From positions 49,862,094 to 49,926,093 of the forward strand of contig NC_079136.1 of assembly GCF_945859705.1 (NCBI RefSeq): a stretch of 64,000 nucleotides of DNA, in the 5' to 3' direction. This DNA comes from Episyrphus balteatus (taxonomy: Eukaryota; Arthropoda; Insecta; Diptera; Syrphidae). Shown one piece after another: positions 32,901-44,885 of this stretch. A model generated the notes under the pieces. It was not told the origin of the DNA. It made no database searches and saw only the letters and a list, made by a program, of their open reading frames with translations. Both the position numbers and the translations under genes were made by a program. Numbering within the stretch: the stretch's first letter is position 1; each line of letters opens with the position of its first letter.

Positions 32901-35900
32901 TATCTGACGAACTTTTGATTTGTTTGGATAATTCTTCAAGAATGAATTATAGTACTTATAATTACCTATAAAATGAGCCCACAATCGTTATTGTAACCAT
33001 CGTATTGTAGAAGTAATCTAACTCCGAAACTCTCCATGTACTAGTCAAAAGTGAGAAAAAAGCTAGTTTTTTGCTAGTAGGCCGAGAAAATTTTGGGAGT
33101 AGAGGTATAACCAAAATATAAGTACGCAGTTTTGCTGCCATACTCGTGTTAATGTCGATTTCAAAGGTCTGACAACTCTAATTTTGGGCTTTATACGGTT
33201 TTTGGGGGGTTAAATAACTTAAATTTTCCAGTTAACGTGAATGGGCTAAATTTGTACTATTTGAAATTATAAATATACAAGCTGATGCTCTATTATTTTT
33301 CCTAAATCTGGACACCTTAATCTCGGCTATGGGGTTAATAGAACTCACGATATAAGCTTTTTTAACTAACCATATCAGGCTTTTCAATTCAAATAAACAA
33401 ACAAAAATCGAAACAAAAAAGCCTCTAAAACATAATCGTATAAACGGCTTATATCTTGAGTTCTATTGGTCACATCCTCAAGATTGGGGTGTCTAGATTT
33501 AGGAAAAATAATAGGGAATCAGCTTGTATATTTATAATTTCAAATAGTATAAATTTAGCCCATTCACGTTAACTGGAAAACTTACGTTATTAAACCCCCC
33601 AAAAACCGTATAAAGCCCAAAATTAGAGTTGTCAGACCTTTGAAATCGACATTAACACGAGTATGGCAGCAAAACTGCGTACTTATATTTTGGTTATACC
33701 TCTACTCCCAAAATTTTCTCGGCCTACTAGCAAAAAACTAGCTTTTTTCTCACTTTTGACTAGTACATGGAGAGTTTCGGAGTTAGATTACTTCTACAAT
33801 ACGATGGTTACAATAACGATTGTGGGCTCATTTTATAGGTAATTATAAGTACTATAATTCATTCTTGAAGAATTATCCAAACAAATCAAAAGTTCGTCAG
33901 ATATATGAAAAAATGTCATTTTGTCCCAACCTTGCGATACAAACCCGCACTTTGACTAACTATAAAATTTTATTTAATCAACTCACGGAATTGTTTTGTA
34001 TATCATTGTTTAGATAATTTTATTGTTAATAAGTCCTACCTTTGTCATTTTCTGTTAAAATGAATAACAATGGAGCTATTCAATAAAAACGCTACCAATC
34101 TCTTTTCCAAGATGGCGGCTGTTCCCAACCTCCAATTTTCCCAACAAATTGACTTTTATGATAAGGACAACCACCCGAACACATTCCATGAAAAAAATTT
34201 TGTCCCGCGAAAAATGCGATTTCATGCCCATATTTTGACTAATTGCCCTGAGCTAAAGTTCAATCGATTAAATCGATGTTCACATAGTTTTGCAACTTAC
34301 TTATTAGGTTTTTCATAGTCCAGTGTAGATCTTTACCTCAGCAACAAGTTAAGTCAATTGTTATCTGTCTTCAATTGCGGATATAGTTGGTTGAGTTTGT
34401 CTTGAGGCTGGTGCGTCAATGTTTATTTGCTTAACGTGTCCCAGCTAACTTAAGAGATGTCACTTATTCCTCTATATACATTCACATCCTGGAAAATGCA
34501 TGCTAACAGCATGGTTGTTGTATACGGTCTTCATCAAAACGATTGCACAACACAGACTTTGACTTTAATGAATTATGGCACATTAGGAGTAAGTTAAGTG
34601 GGTTGTTCGGTTTTATATAATTTTTTGTTTTTTGCAAATAACCTTGAAAATAGCTACAATATATTAGCACCCCATATTAGGCATGTATTAAATTCCAAAT
34701 TAAAATGACCAAATATAAAGTTCTTAATAGAAATAAAATGGTTTATAATTTAAACAATCTCTGCAGCGTATGTGGAATATTTTTTTTTCTATTCAAAAAA
34801 CTTAAACGGTCAATATACAAATTTTATAGCTGATAAATAACGAAAACACGTTGACTTTTGTTGACCATTCACTGACCTAAGCAGTTATATGGCTGATTGT
34901 TCTTTCTTGCTTACAAATTACATATACACACATCTATGGTTAATAAATTGCTACTCACTAGATCTTGCCTCTAGGGTCGTCGTGCAACAAATGTGTACAG
35001 TTGATCATTCGATATTTTTAATTTAGCTATGGGAAATCTCTTCTTTGCTTTAAACCTGTTACGGATTTTGTATGCACCTAAACAAAATAATTAGCGCATT
35101 TTTTTTTTTGTTTAAATTAAACTCTAACTTTGTAAATCAATTCGATCTTCCTAATTCTTCCCAATCCTAAGAATCCTAAGTAAGAACAATTTTCGCTGAG
35201 ATCTACATCTATCGAGTAAGCATTGTAACCAGTGCCCCTGTTCTGTAACTTTATCACTGGCGATAAACGTTTTTCAACGTCTCTCAAATCCATTTTCTTC
35301 CGTAAATAAAGCAAAATTTCTTTCAAATTCAGAATTTATGAATTAAGAAATTATGATCTGGAACAAAATTTCTTTTATTTTGATAAGATTAAATGGATTT
35401 TAAAGTCATTCAAATATTTTATCGCCAGTGATAAAAGTTACAGAACATGGACCCAGTTAAAGTTTCTGTAAAAAATTAATAAGTTATAATAATAATAATA
35501 ATTATTGATTTCCTCTTGATTTTACCCACACTTTTAGGCTTATTTTCATCACGCACTCTGGCCGTGCGTCTATCGTCAAATACCTTAATAGTGGCAATAT
35601 GAATTACATGTTCCAGGTGTTTTGAACGATAAACACGTTGCTTCTTGACCTAGGCTTGAATCAGTAAATGTATTCAAAACTTCAAAATAATCGCAATTTA
35701 CCAAAAAATAATGTGCTTAACATCCAGTCGCATTCGGCTCTTGTCCACGATCATGAAACCCTACCAACCCTTGTTTTTCATTTTTTTTCCAAATGTTTAA
35801 TTTTTTGTATTCTTTCAGATGAAGTTGCTGTCATCGATGAAATCCAGCTGCTCAAAGATCCCCAAAGAGGTTGGGCATGGACGAGAGCGTTTCTTGGTTT

Positions 35901-37560
35901 GATTGCTGACGAGGTACATGTTTGTGGTGAAGCTGGTTCACTTGAACTTTTGCAAAAAATTTGCGAAACAACTCACGAAACAGTTGAAGTTAACACATAC
36001 AATCGTCTGACTGAACTAACCATCGAAGATTCAGCCTTAGTAACACTTGACAATGTCCAACCAGGAGATTGTATAGTTTGTTTTAATAAGAACGACATCT
36101 ACTCTGTTTCCAGAGAGATCGAAGCGAGGTGACTATCAATGGTTTATTTAGATTTATTTTATTCTAAGAGAACTCTTTTCAGAGGGAAGGAAGTGGCTGT
36201 GATTTATGGAGGACTCCCTCCAGGAACCAAACTCGCTCAAGCAGCTAAATTTAATGATCCTGAAAATAGTTGCAAAGTCATGGTTGCAACAGATGCTATT
36301 GGAATGGGATTGAATCTAAGCATTCGTCGAATAATTTTCTATTCAATTATAAAACCAACAATGAATGAAAAAGGCGAGCGAGAAATAGATACAATTTCTG
36401 TGTCACAAGCTTTACAAATTGCTGGACGAGCTGGTCGATTTAAAACTCAATGGGAACATGGATATGTGACCACATACAAAGCAGAAGATTTGCCAACATT
36501 GAAAAATATCTTAACACAAAGTCCAGATCCGCTTAAAAAAGCTGGACTTCATCCAACTGCAGATCAAATTGAATTGTATGCTTATCATTTGCCAAATTCG
36601 ACTTTGAGTAATTTGATGGTAATTTTTTTGGGGATAAAGTGATTTCAAATAAAAAAATCTTCTCATTTTCAGGACATCTTTGTGACTCTTTGCACTGTCG
36701 ATGATTCCTTGTACTTTATGTGCAATACTGAAGACTTTAAATTCTTAGCTGAAATGATTCAGCATGTACCTCTGCCGCTGAGGGCTCGTTATGTCTTTTG
36801 CTGTGCTCCAATTAACAAAAAGATGGCTTTCGTTTGTTCGATGTTCCTTAAGGTAGATAATTCCTGTAATTACTAGCTTATAATAGCTTTTATAAACCTT
36901 GATTTGCAGATTGCCAGACAGTACAGTAAAAGTGAACCAATCTCATATGAATTTATCGCTCATCACTGTGGCTGGCCACTAGGCTTGCCAAGAACAATCT
37001 TAGATCTAGTCCATTTAGAGTCAGTCTTTGACGTCATGGATCTGTATCTCTGGTTGAGGTAAGAGCTCTCATTTGACTTCCATAATTTACTTGTATTAAC
37101 AGAAAATCTGTCTCCCCTCAGCTATCGTTTCACTGATATGTTCCCAGATGCAGCTCAAGTCCGAGTATCACAAAAGGAACTCGATGAGATTATTCAACAG
37201 GGCGTGTTCCAAATTACTCGTCTGCTCAAAAACACAGAAGCCAGTCAACAAGCTGGTGATAATGAGCCATCATATCCAGTTAGAAGATCGACCTCTACCA
37301 AAGGTAAGACTCTCCGATTCTTGGAAAGCTTAAGTGTTAAATATTTATCTCATTTTGTAGAACCTCGTATACCAGCCAGTGCTAGAGGTAGACTGACTGA
37401 ACGCTTGCTAGCTCAAGGCCTCCTAACTCCTGGCATGCTGAGTGAGTTGCGCAAAGAATGGGGCCAACAACAACAACATAGAGACAGAGGTCATAGTCCT
37501 TCAGATAGTGAAGATGATGATGATTCGCCAAGAAAACCTAGGAGAAAGCGGAAAAAGTAG
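26953..37560 (+). CDS. Suv3: ATP-dependent RNA helicase SUV3, mitochondrial
   Basis: Suv3 is a DExH-box helicase of the mitochondrial matrix that unwinds RNA (and partly DNA) with polynucleotide phosphorylase for RNA turnover. Exons: 26953-27277, 27328-27719, 27774-27885, 35819-36128, 36183-36618, 36673-36852, 36910-37058, 37122-37303, 37361-37560; 2286 nt, 761 aa, the family length. All junctions are GT-AG and in phase. The start is the first ATG after an in-frame TAA. Residues 1-50 are rich in Arg, Lys and Ser, as expected of a mitochondrial presequence. Walker A GPTNSGKT is at 199-206, DEIQ (motif II) at 283-286, VATDAIGMGLNLS (motif V) near 414, QIAGRAGR (motif VI) at 458-465. The SUV3 C-terminal domain contains YRFTDMFPDA, and the protein ends in a basic tail. 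Intron 1 uses the acceptor TTTATAG before 27328; the next AG, before 27339, would break the frame. Intron 3 is 7.9 kb and transposon-filled. Confidence 0.97.
27886..29012 (+). other. Start of Suv3 intron 3, no gene
   Basis: AT-rich intronic DNA. The phrase TTTCCTTGCGCTCAACCT occurs twice (near 28290 and 28440) with CTTATTTA-type words around it. A decayed fragment of the interspersed repeat family lies near 28620-28800. No exon-like sequence fits between Suv3 exons 3 and 4. Confidence 0.6.
29013..31738. mobile_element. Outer Harbinger-like element that has received a copy of itself
   Basis: Ends TGTCGTTTTCTTTCACTC and the complement GAGTGAAAGAAAACGACA, flanked by TAA at 29010-29012 and 31739-31741. 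The body 29013-30311 continues after the inner copy at 31622-31738. The outer body also carries smaller inverted repeats with ends TCTGCTTCTACACGAAGACG near 29241 and complement near 29850, and a hairpin around 29400-29525. It lies in Suv3 intron 3 and has no transposase frame. Confidence 0.78.
30315..31618. mobile_element. Inner copy of the same Harbinger-like element
   Basis: Same termini as the outer element, flanked by TAA at 30312-30314 and 31619-31621. Removing the insert and one TAA restores the outer sequence GTACTAAAATTACTCC, which is seen intact inside the inner copy at 31494-31509. The two tail segments of about 117 bp at the right end are almost identical, differing at few positions, so the insertion is fairly recent. 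Confidence 0.78.
31742..32563 (+). other. Intron 3 spacer, no gene
   Basis: Ordinary AT-rich intron sequence between two mobile elements. No motif or exon recognised. Confidence 0.55.
32564..34250. mobile_element. 1.7 kb palindromic foldback element in Suv3 intron 3
   Basis: Two arms of about 800 bp are symmetric around position 33402. Matching landmarks from 32582/34222 inwards keep the same coordinate sum, so there is almost no net length difference between the arms. The inner loop is about 80 nt. The outermost inverted match CAGGGAAATTAG / CTAATTGCCCTG suggests hAT-like CAGGG termini, but I find no clean 8-bp duplication. Paired open frames (32495-32734/34070-34318 and 32787-32984/33820-34017) arise from the symmetry and are not genes. 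Confidence 0.8.
35230..35456. mobile_element. About 225-bp MITE in Suv3 intron 3
   Basis: CCTGTTCTGTAACTTTATCA with CTGGCGATAAA faces TTTATCGCCAGTG with ATAAAAGTTACAGAACATGG. Arms are about 40 bp and the interior is AT-rich. No convincing target duplication. Confidence 0.6.
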
Positions 37561-37582
37561 AAAACTCCCAAAACACGAAAAC

Positions 37583-37638
37583 AATAAAATTGTTGAACAA
37601 AAAATAACTATAAATACCACTAGAATTGTGTCAATAAA
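37583..37638 (+). terminator. Suv3 poly(A) signals
   Basis: AATAAA hexamers at 37583-37588 and 37633-37638 follow the stop codon by 23 and 73 nt, predicting a very short 3' UTR. Confidence 0.6.
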
Positions 37639-37911
37639 TTTTTAGAGTTACATTTTAGTATCAAGATTCAAGACAAGAAAAAATACTCGATTGTATTGTA
37701 TTTTACCTTTTTTGTTTAATCAATTTTATTTATAAATATTTGATGAATGGAGAGAGATGATGGAGAAAAAGAAGAGAAGAAATTTAAAACAAACTTGGAG
37801 TGCGTGCTCATTAATTTTTTAAAGTTGTCGTCGTTGTCGTCGTCGCATCGTGGTGAGACAGTGTAATAGCTTCGCGCCAAATTCAATAACCTGAGATGAT
37901 TATTAATCAAT

Positions 37912-38019
37912 ATGGGATACACAGCATACATATATTGGTCAAGTCAAGTAGTGGAAGGCGCCTTATTGCTGTATGGAGTTTCTCGTCTGGCCTACAAATG
38001 GATTATATATTTTTATTAA
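37912..38019 (+). CDS. Candidate 35-codon small ORF
   Basis: ATG to TAA, encoding an aromatic, largely hydrophobic peptide starting MGYTAYIYWSSQVVEG and ending KWIIYFY. Composition is more balanced than the flanks, and the segment lies just upstream of a consensus splice donor (AAGCAG/GTAAGT at 38105/38106). I do not recognise the peptide. It could be a micropeptide, an upstream ORF of a spliced transcript, or chance. The region 37740-38110 as a whole looks like a non-coding or leader exon. Confidence 0.2.
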   Translation: MGYTAYIYWSSQVVEGALLLYGVSRLAYKWIIYFY

Positions 38020-38043
38020 ATTAAATTTTCTTATTATTTTAAA

Positions 38044-38105
38044 ATGCAATTTTCAACATTCGTCATTTTGTTGTCAACGGTTCATAAATGGAATGCTTTA
38101 AGCAG
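38044..38105 (+). CDS. Candidate signal-peptide first exon
   Basis: ATG at 38044 opens MQFSTFVILLSTVHKWNALS and the exon ends at a perfect donor, CAG/GTAAGT, followed by a T-rich tract. The hydrophobic core FSTFVILLSTV resembles a short signal peptide. The exon ends in phase 2. A plus-strand acceptor at 51962 begins a phase-compatible terminal exon, but the 13.8 kb gap makes that pairing speculative. Confidence 0.2.
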
Positions 38106-38930
38106 GTAAGTTTTTTATTTTTTTTTTTTGAAAATAAAAAATTCAATTGAACTCATGTACAAGTAGAATCGTTGGCACAGAGTTTGAACAGTAAATAGAA
38201 TGTATTTCTATTTCTATAATGTATCACTTTATAATAATAGTTAATGAAAAAAAAAAAAACACAAAAAATATTGCGCATACGCCCAAGTGTACGAATATAC
38301 AACAGAGATAATAACTTGACTTGATTATGCAAATAATTCTTAGGGAAACATAAATTTGGTTTTATAGGATTTCTTGTTTTCTTAAAAATTAATTCGGAGG
38401 AAGATTCACAATCGCAGTGTTATTTCTGAGTTAGCAAATATTTTAAAGATAAACCATAAGGAAATCCACGATGGGGCCTATTGTAGGTTTTTTTTTATAG
38501 GTTTAATGTTCCCTCAACAATCATTTTGAAATTATGACTCGTTTTCCAGATCGATTGTCTTACAAAGTTTTACCAAAGAATTAGAATTAAGGAGACACAT
38601 AAGGAATTCATATTGGAACACCAATCATATTTTTGCTAATACAAATGAAAGCTTAAGCATTCGTTGCTGCAAGTGTATCAAGATGGATCAAGGCATTCCA
38701 TCCATATTGTTCATGTTGATCATTGAAGAATAGGGTTGATTAATAAAAACATTTTGTAACTTTTTTTCATCGGTGGTCATGGATGTAGTGCTATGATCTG
38801 TAGCATACATGTTGCTCGAAAGAGTGACACATATCAATAGCAACCAACTGTTTAAAAAAAATAATAATCGACAGATAATAACAAGGTTTCAAAAAAATTC
38901 ATTGATACATGCCTCCCAATTTGTATTTGC

Positions 38931-39482
38931 TCTATAGGGCAAGTATTGGTTTCTTGTCGAAAAAAAAATTTGAGGTTTTAATAAAAACCAACATTACGAT
39001 GATGGAGAATTCCAAAAAAGTGGGTCTCGCAAATCCGTCCGTGCGTCTGTACGTCCATCTGTACACATTTCCACTGCCTAAACGGGTGGATGGATTTTCT
39101 TCAAATTTGGTACAGATGATTTTTATGGAATTCTGAAAGTTGATTTTTTTTTGTTTTTTTTTTTTATATCTCGCTTGGAAAGTGTACCTCCCATACAAAT
39201 TTTTTAATTCAAACCAAATAACTCAAAAAGATTTTGATTAAACTTTGCAGACGTAATATTTGAAGCAATTGCAATAAAACTGCATTTTTATTTTTTCTCA
39301 AAAAAGTGTACCTCCAATACAAATTTTTCAAAATTTTGCCCTAAATGTCGGCTCTTCCCCAACATCAACTAAATTTCTTTAAATTTATATAGAGGCAGCT
39401 CTTAAAATCTACAAGTAAACTAACATAAAAGTGTTTTAAACTGCAAGAGCAAGTACTTGCGACCCCAGTCGTGCATTTTATT
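38931..39482 (+). repeat. Interspersed repeat family, second forward copy
   Basis: It starts TCTATAGGGCAAGTATTGG, contains ACGATGATGGAGAA, AAAGTGGGTCTCGC and CGTCCGTGCGTCTG, and ends with GCAAGTACTTGCGACCCC and GTCGTGCATTTTA. It aligns block by block with 21578-22110. Confidence 0.6.
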
Positions 39483-42400
39483 TTTTTCAATTTTGGTTTA
39501 TTGAACTTGCTATTTACAATTGACTTAAAATAACTTATTTCTAAGATACATTGATGGATACAAATGCCTCCCCTAAACCAGTTTTCCCAATGCAAGTTAT
39601 GCCCATGGTTTTACCCTTGAGCCAAACTTTGGACGTACCGTGAAGTACGTCGAACTACACGAATTTGGAATTCCTTACCCAACTCAATTTTTAAGACAAA
39701 TGTTCATCGTTATCTCCCACTTAATCCTATTTTTTGTTTACTAAACGCTATGTTTACTATGGAATATTCTCAAAAATGTTATACTTGCCGAAATGTCGTA
39801 GTGCATTTTTTTTACACTACGGTTTATTGAATTAGGGTCATGTAAAATTTGTGTTTACTTAGTTGGGAAAAAGGTGAAGTTTGCTTTAAAACTGATGCAG
39901 CTGAGTTTAAATTTTTGAATGCACTTGTTAGCAGGGTTATTAAAGGTTCCGTATCAAAAGAAAAAATTGAGAAAACTTCAGATTTGTAGTTACGGCACAT
40001 GAAAGACCGTCACAGGGTGAACATTTTTTCGATTTTTTTTCGAATGCCCATAACTCCCAAAATATATGGCTGCGATTTTTTTAATTATTTTTCTGATAAC
40101 AGTCACCACCTAACCTATCTACCGTTTTCATTTCGACGTTGACTTTTGAGACACCCTGTATAAAGGGTAATGAAAAAAATGTATTGGAAAAAACTTAAAT
40201 CTGTATGTATTCCTAAAAATCCAAAAACCATTTTTTGGAAAATTTTTAATTGTTTTAATTGTTAACATTGAGGTACCGAAAACCTATTTGCACAAAAAAA
40301 TTTCTTATGGAATGGGTGAACGACATCACAAGAAAGTAATAAAAAAAATACGAAAACTGCTTTTTTTGTTTTGTTTTAAAAGTAGGACGTATGCTTTCTT
40401 TGTTTTTTCTTTAATAAAAATCGTTAGAAGGGTTTTTTCTATTTTGGTCACAATGCCGAATACCGGTAATTTTAGATCCAAAAAAAATTTTAATTTTCCC
40501 TAGAAATTCACTCAAAACCCTTAACTATGTAATAAGTTTGACGTAAATCGCTATAGTGGTTAGGGCTTTCGCAAAATCGATCTGCATCTCCATCTTCATC
40601 AAATTTTTATTTAGAAAAAATAATAATGATCTTTTAAGCACAGCGATCGGGTAAGCAAATCGAATATGCTGAAATTTAAACATCGAATTGGTTAACCCTG
40701 GGATTAATAAAAGAATCTTTTAAGAATTATTTTATTAAAATTATTAATAAATATGATGATAATAATGTTGAGGCAAACTTAGTATTAAATGTTCCAATTT
40801 AGACACTTTAAAGTTTATTCTTATTATCATTATTTTGAATATTTATGATGTATTGCAATTTCGTACTTCCTAATATATAGTTTTTGTTTTCGAATTTTGT
40901 TGGTTTAATATCTTTTGGTTCAAAATAGTAATTTTAAAACCAAAGAAAATAACAATGTTGAACATTTACGAAATACGACTGCCCTATGATTGGCCAGGTT
41001 AGGTTTTAGGTTAGGTTCTACGATGTAAAAATCCGACAAGCCGAAACATCTTACTCGGATCTCGATGTATCCATTATGCTTTCCATTTGCTAATGTACAA
41101 GGTCGAAATAGTCAATAGAAATAGTAGTTAGTTGAATATGAAAACAAATACAAAAATGTTACACATACGCGTACAGCTGGTACTTTGTAAAGATAGTGAA
41201 AGAGTATTTTTAGGGAAATAAGTAAATGAGGATTAGCTACCAAAAATAAAAATCAGTCTTATTATTTTCATTGTCATGGGATCCAAGAATCAAGTTGTTG
41301 TCTGTTTATGAGAAAATTGCTCCTGGCACAAAAATGGAAACATCAATAAAGGAGTTGTTTGGCTCACTTTTCGAGAAATAACTATGCGATTAAAAGTGAA
41401 ACTTTACTAATACCAAACACATACAAAAATTACATACCTGTAACCCATTAAAAGAAGATTAAGAATAACTATTTTTTTTTTAAATTTTAACACATTCAAT
41501 TAAAATCTCCAGTGTCCAATAACTATTTAATTTCATAGCACCACACGTTTTTATAAATTTCATGACAACTTGGACACATCAGGGTTTCCACAATTTTCTA
41601 AACCTCCTCTCCATCACTTGAACAACTCTTTCCATATTACTACCTGTTGTGTTTGCTACTGGTCTCTCCAAAGATGGAATAAAAAAACTGTATGTCAAAG
41701 CATATAATATTCCCATATTAACCGTCTCGCCATAAATTTACCATTATGGAGTTGATCTTGCCCCAGTGGATTAATGCATATATACAAGTTGTATGCCATT
41801 GAGTGATATGTCAACGTAAATTCGGGGACACTTGTTATATGGTTGTGTGTACTCCAAATTTTCATAATAAACTTCCCCTTTAACCAACCACCTCAAAATG
41901 CATTCCTAGAACTAAAGGTTCCTCAACGTAACCCAGGTCAACAACAATTAACATTAAATTTGTTTTTATTATTCTCACACATTTGTCTAATAGATCATCA
42001 AGACAACAACAAAATTCTATGGAACCATTATGCTTTCTTGTCGAACTTGAATCGTCTGTCAAACATATTCACCATTAGTTGTGGAGAGCCTCGTGACTGC
42101 ATTTGTATTTGGTCAAGAAGAGTCTTTTTCGCAGCCAAATCAATTTCAAATAGAAAAAGATATTTCCCCATCGTATTCGTCTTTTGGATACTTTCGAGAG
42201 TTCACTTCTCTTCAGTTGCGTTTGGAGCAATTTCGTGGACGGTCTCTAGAACGGTTTTCGAGATATCCGAAAAATTTTAGATATTTTCTAACGATGAAAA
42301 TAATTATGTGATTAAGTGAAAATTTTGAAGAAAAAAATTATTTAAAATATTAAATACAAAAAAGTGATGTTTTCAAAAATCGTTTTTGAGTAGCAATTTT

Positions 42401-43989
42401 GCATCTGCATTTTGGAAATATTTTCAAAAAATTTGAAAAATCTTATTTAAGCTAATTGAAAAATACCTGAAAATATATATGTGTCAAGTGATTCTTTCTC
42501 CCCTGACCACATTTCGAAATTTTTCGAAATAAATTTTGAAAAAAATCAAAAAGAAAAAAAAAAAATTTACTTAAATGACAAAGGTAAAAGCCGATGAGTC
42601 AAAAACGCATGGAATATTGTATGTGTCATAATGTACAAAACCACACGAGATAGAAATAAAAATAAAAGAAAATACAAAATAATTTAAGTATATTCACTCC
42701 GTGGCTAATTTATACCTTCTAAAAATAAAATTAAAAAAAAAAAAAAATAGAAAAGAAAACTTAAAATTTTTGAAAAACTTGAGTACCAACACACCACACC
42801 ACACCACCGGGGGACAAAACATGTGTGGAAAACTTGGACGTTGTGTCTGATGTACCAACACATTTTCCAATGCACGAACTTCATAATTTTTTTGTTTTTC
42901 TTTTTTTTTGTTTTCAATGAAAAGAAAACAGAGGAAAATACATTTTTGAAAAATTTTATTTTTCAAATTTTATTTGTATTTTGAGTAAATTGTAAAATTT
43001 CTATTTAAGAGAGTCGATTTTTGAAATTGTTTACATATGGTAGCAGTATAACAAGGGGGCATATTCATGAAAGCTCTCTTTGTTATGTGACCACAGATGA
43101 ATTTTAATGTTTTTGAATTTCTGTGAATCCGCCTTGTTAGCGGTGAAGAAATGAAAACAGTGGTTGATATGTGTATGAGAAATGCACTGAGGGGCGTGAG
43201 AAGTATGAGAACGTAAATATTAGGCAATTAAAATTGTTTTATTATTATTGTGCCCCCAAAGAGAGTGTAAATATAAGAGATTTTTATTTGTTTGTTTTAA
43301 TTGTAAACATTTGTGTGATTTGTTTCTGGTATTTTACTTTGAACAAAATAAAAAAAAAAAAATTTTATCTATAATTGAAAATTATAATATAGAAAATTAA
43401 AATTATGGTTCTTTTTTTTTATTATATTTTAATATAGAATATAATTTTGCCAATAAATATGAGTAAAATAAGAAGTATAAAAAAATAAAGTGAATATGAG
43501 TCAGCAATTAATACATAATACTAATATTTTTAAACTAAGTATTAATCAATATATGATTTCATTTAGTAGAATGACTGTTTCAGAATAATACTGCCTAAAA
43601 TTACTTAAAACTTAACAGAAAAAATATAATTAATCTTAGTAGGAAACGGGAACTTGTTGTCATTCTGATTTCCAAAGCTCCAAAACCCAAACCTAATTTT
43701 CATAACCCAAAACCAGAACATTTTGAATTCCAAAAATCAATTATTCTGATTTGTTAAAATTCTATTAATAGACAAAATTCACTTTTTACACAAAACAAAA
43801 AAATTTTGTGGACTTTGAAATTCTATAAATTGTAAACAAAAATTGTTTTGGTAATAAAAAAAAAACATAGAATTTTGAAATTCAGAATTTTAAAATTCCA
43901 ATCCAAAATTTATTTCAAATTTTAAATACAGAATTTTTAAATTACAGAAAATGAAAATACAGAAATAAATGATAAATGATTTTCGGGAA
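39483..43989. other. Intergenic stretch without an assigned gene
   Basis: A T-rich repeat relic (40400-40570) resembles part of 13848-14820. At 40996-41017 is a short run of AGGTTAGGTTTTAGGTTAGG, similar to the insect TTAGG telomere repeat. The segment 41640-42260 has more balanced base composition and overlapping frames on both strands but no recognisable domain; I considered it and make no gene call. The rest is AT-rich. Confidence 0.4.
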
Positions 43990-44885
43990 ACCGACGAAGT
44001 TACGAATACCAGAGTTACGGGCGACAGAGTTACGAGCGTCAAAGTTACGCGAAACCGAAGTTACGAAAAACTAGAGTTACGAATTCTAAAGTTATGTTAA
44101 GCTATGATATGTGATTTTTGGGTTGGCAACAATTGCGAGGAACGATATGGAATTATGGAAATACAAACAAGAGATTAACATTTTTCTCATTGGTCAGAAC
44201 TAAATGAGTAAAGCGAAAATGGGTGTTATTTAATCTTGTAAAATTTTGATTGGATAGGTATAGATATACATATCGACGGTTAAACTTCATAACCTCGTAA
44301 GTCGTTTTTGCAAGTTTTTCAGAAATCAAAAAACAATATGTTGTGTTTCTTGTTTTTGTATGGGATCTATCAATACGAGCTTTTGAATTTCGTCATTCCT
44401 GAAAAATGTTCAAAACAACAACATTGTTGAACTGCATATACCAAAAGATAGCTCTGAATTTTCTGAATTGTATGCATTAATAATATTTTTTTCGAATTTT
44501 TTGACTTACGAGGTTATGAAGTTTAACCGTCGATATATGGTTTTGTTTTTGTGAGAAGATCGCAAAAACGTTGAAATAGAAAAAAAAAACATAAGTATAC
44601 ATATATATATATATATATATTGAGATGTAAGTTTGGGGGACATTATTGAAATTAACTTCTTATTTGTCCAACTAATATTGCACCTACGTATCGATATTCT
44701 CTTATTTATGTTTCCATAATTCCATATCGTTCCTTGCAATTGTTGCCAACCCAAAAATCACATGTCATAGCTTAACATAACTTTAGAATTCGTAACTCTA
44801 GTTTTTCGGAACTTCGGTTTCGCGTAACTTTGACGGCCGTAACTCTGTCGCGCGTAACTCTGTTATTCGTAACTCCGTTACCATT
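43990..44885. mobile_element. Foldback element with spaced GAGTTACG words
   Basis: The outer arms carry seven or so copies of (A/G)AGTTACG spaced about 16 bp on the left (43996-44095) and the inverted CGTAACT(C/T) series on the right (44775-44880). Inner arms match over about 250 bp, for example TTAAACTTCATAACCTCG and its complement, and GATATGGAATTATGG and its complement. A TA microsatellite sits in the right arm at about 44598-44620. Exact ends and target duplication are unclear. Confidence 0.65.

Noticed and set aside
32495..34318. Paired open frames of 65-82 codons
   Set aside because: Mirror copies within the palindrome in Suv3 intron 3, not genes.
40996..41017. Interstitial telomere repeat
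   Set aside because: Only about four imperfect TTAGG-like units; too short to call more than a coincidence or a small relic.
41843..42311. 145-codon plus-strand frame with an overlapping 76-codon frame and a 60-codon minus frame
   Set aside because: More balanced composition drew attention, but no domain, no consistent splice sites and overlapping openings on both strands.
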